Positions 63,580 through 64,000 of a stretch of DNA of 64,000 bases are shown piece by piece; position 1 is the stretch's first letter; each line of letters starts with the position of its first letter. The translations under genes and the position numbers were made by a program. Source of the DNA: JBBSBL01 sp963735885 (lineage in GTDB: Bacteria > Actinomycetota > Thermoleophilia > Solirubrobacterales > Solirubrobacteraceae); assembly GCA_963735885.1 (NCBI GenBank), contig CAVTMP010000008.1:310001-374000 (forward strand), written 5' to 3'. Below the pieces are notes generated by a model, which saw nothing but the letters and a program-made list of their open reading frames with translations, was not told the origin of the DNA and made no database searches.

Positions 63580-64000
63580 CTACCGCGCCAGCAGCCCGCG
63601 CAGCACGAACGGGAGGATCCCGCCGTGGCGGTAGTAGCGCTGCTCCTTCGGCGTGTCGATCCGCACCGTGACGCCGAACTCGCGCTCGTCGGCGCGCACC
63701 GTCACCTCGCGCGGAACCTCCGCCACCCCGGCGAGCTCCGGGATCGAGAACGTCTCGTGCCCGGTGAGCCCGAGCGAGTCCGCGCTCTCCCCGGCGCGGA
63801 ACTGGAGCGGCAGGACGCCCATCCCGACGAGGTTCGAGCGGTGGATGCGCTCGAAGCTCTCCGCGATCACCGCCCGGACCCCGAGCAGGCTCGTTCCCTT
63901 CGCCGCCCAGTCGCGCGACGAGCCCGAGCCGTACTCGCGGCCCGCGAGCACGACGAGCGGCACGCCCTCCGCCTGGTAGCGCATCGCCGCGTCGTAGATC
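63580..64000 (-). CDS. acnA: Aconitate hydratase, 3' (C-terminal) part
   Basis: About 140 C-terminal residues of the swivel domain; the gene begins beyond the right edge. IYDAAMRYQAEGVPLVVLAG, REYGSGSSRDWAAKGTSLLG and ESFERIHRSNLVGMGVLPLQ are the signature of AcnA/IRP-type aconitases, with the Ser of GSGSSRDWA contacting substrate. It ends EQRYYRHGGILPFVLRGLL. With gltA and kgd it is the third TCA-cycle gene in the window. Confidence 0.93.
   Translation of the reverse strand, partial: IYDAAMRYQAEGVPLVVLAGREYGSGSSRDWAAKGTSLLGVRAVIAESFERIHRSNLVGMGVLPLQFRAGESADSLGLTGHETFSIPELAGVAEVPREVTVRADEREFGVTVRIDTPKEQRYYRHGGILPFVLRGLLAR

Overview
This window is about 75% GC, with tightly packed genes, many GTG starts and short overlapping stop/start junctions. 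NucS in place of MutS/MutL, a Kgd/OdhA-type 2-oxoglutarate dehydrogenase, bifunctional-type Dcd, MMPL and VapBC point to Actinomycetota. The overall flavour (secreted Ala/Gly-rich lipoproteins, an EttA-type ABC-F protein, leaderless starts) fits Thermoleophilia/Solirubrobacterales best. That lineage call is an inference. I see no rRNA, tRNA, CRISPR array, insertion sequence or prophage.

Layout. 0-8.5 kb: 5' end of mutM, a TetR regulator, SixA-type phosphatase, HDAC-like deacetylase, an APH-kinase/HAD/lipoprotein cluster, mmsA, an arginase-family enzyme and a DMT transporter. 8.6-15 kb: aldehyde dehydrogenase, cyclophilin, DEAD-box helicase, quinone reductase, PfkB kinase and MpaB-like protein. 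All six are broken by clustered one-base indels that look like consensus errors. 15-27 kb: dcd, citrate synthase, GNAT, YgjP peptidase, YccF, an Orn/Lys/Arg-type decarboxylase, two secreted proteins, metF and two metallo-beta-lactamase (MBL) proteins, one fused to a SnoaL-like domain. 27-39 kb: secreted glycosidase, pyruvate kinase, AarF kinase with a TVP38 protein, a glyoxalase I/II-like pair, Ppx, panE, an FAD-linked oxidase and a NUDIX protein. 39-46 kb: a 1459-residue fusion joining two lipoyl domains, a subunit-binding domain, the E2 core and E1 of 2-oxoglutarate dehydrogenase, then a GH6-like secreted protein and an alkyltransferase-like protein. 46-64 kb: GGDEF/HD-GYP protein, enoyl-CoA hydratase next to tandem repeats, VapBC, nucS, TetR/MMPL, galK, an aldehyde dehydrogenase, a ThDP enzyme with a J-domain/TPR protein, ettA, HAD, M42 peptidase, SMP-30 and the 3' end of aconitase.

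How the genes work together. Central carbon metabolism recurs (gltA, kgd fusion, acn, pyk, mmsA), with aldehyde and lactone clearance (three ALDH-family enzymes, glyoxalase-like proteins, SMP-30, MBL hydrolases) and DNA/nucleotide quality control (mutM, dcd, ATL, nucS, NUDIX). Most are monocistronic or in two- to three-gene operons.

The strongest window-wide signal is regulatory. At least 37 genes have a TANNNT hexamer ending 6-11 nt before the start codon, which predicts widespread leaderless transcription. At three divergent gene pairs the two opposing -10 boxes share the same TA. The most notable protein is the lipoyl-bearing E2-E1 fusion, because described actinobacterial KGD/OdhA proteins lack lipoyl and subunit-binding domains.
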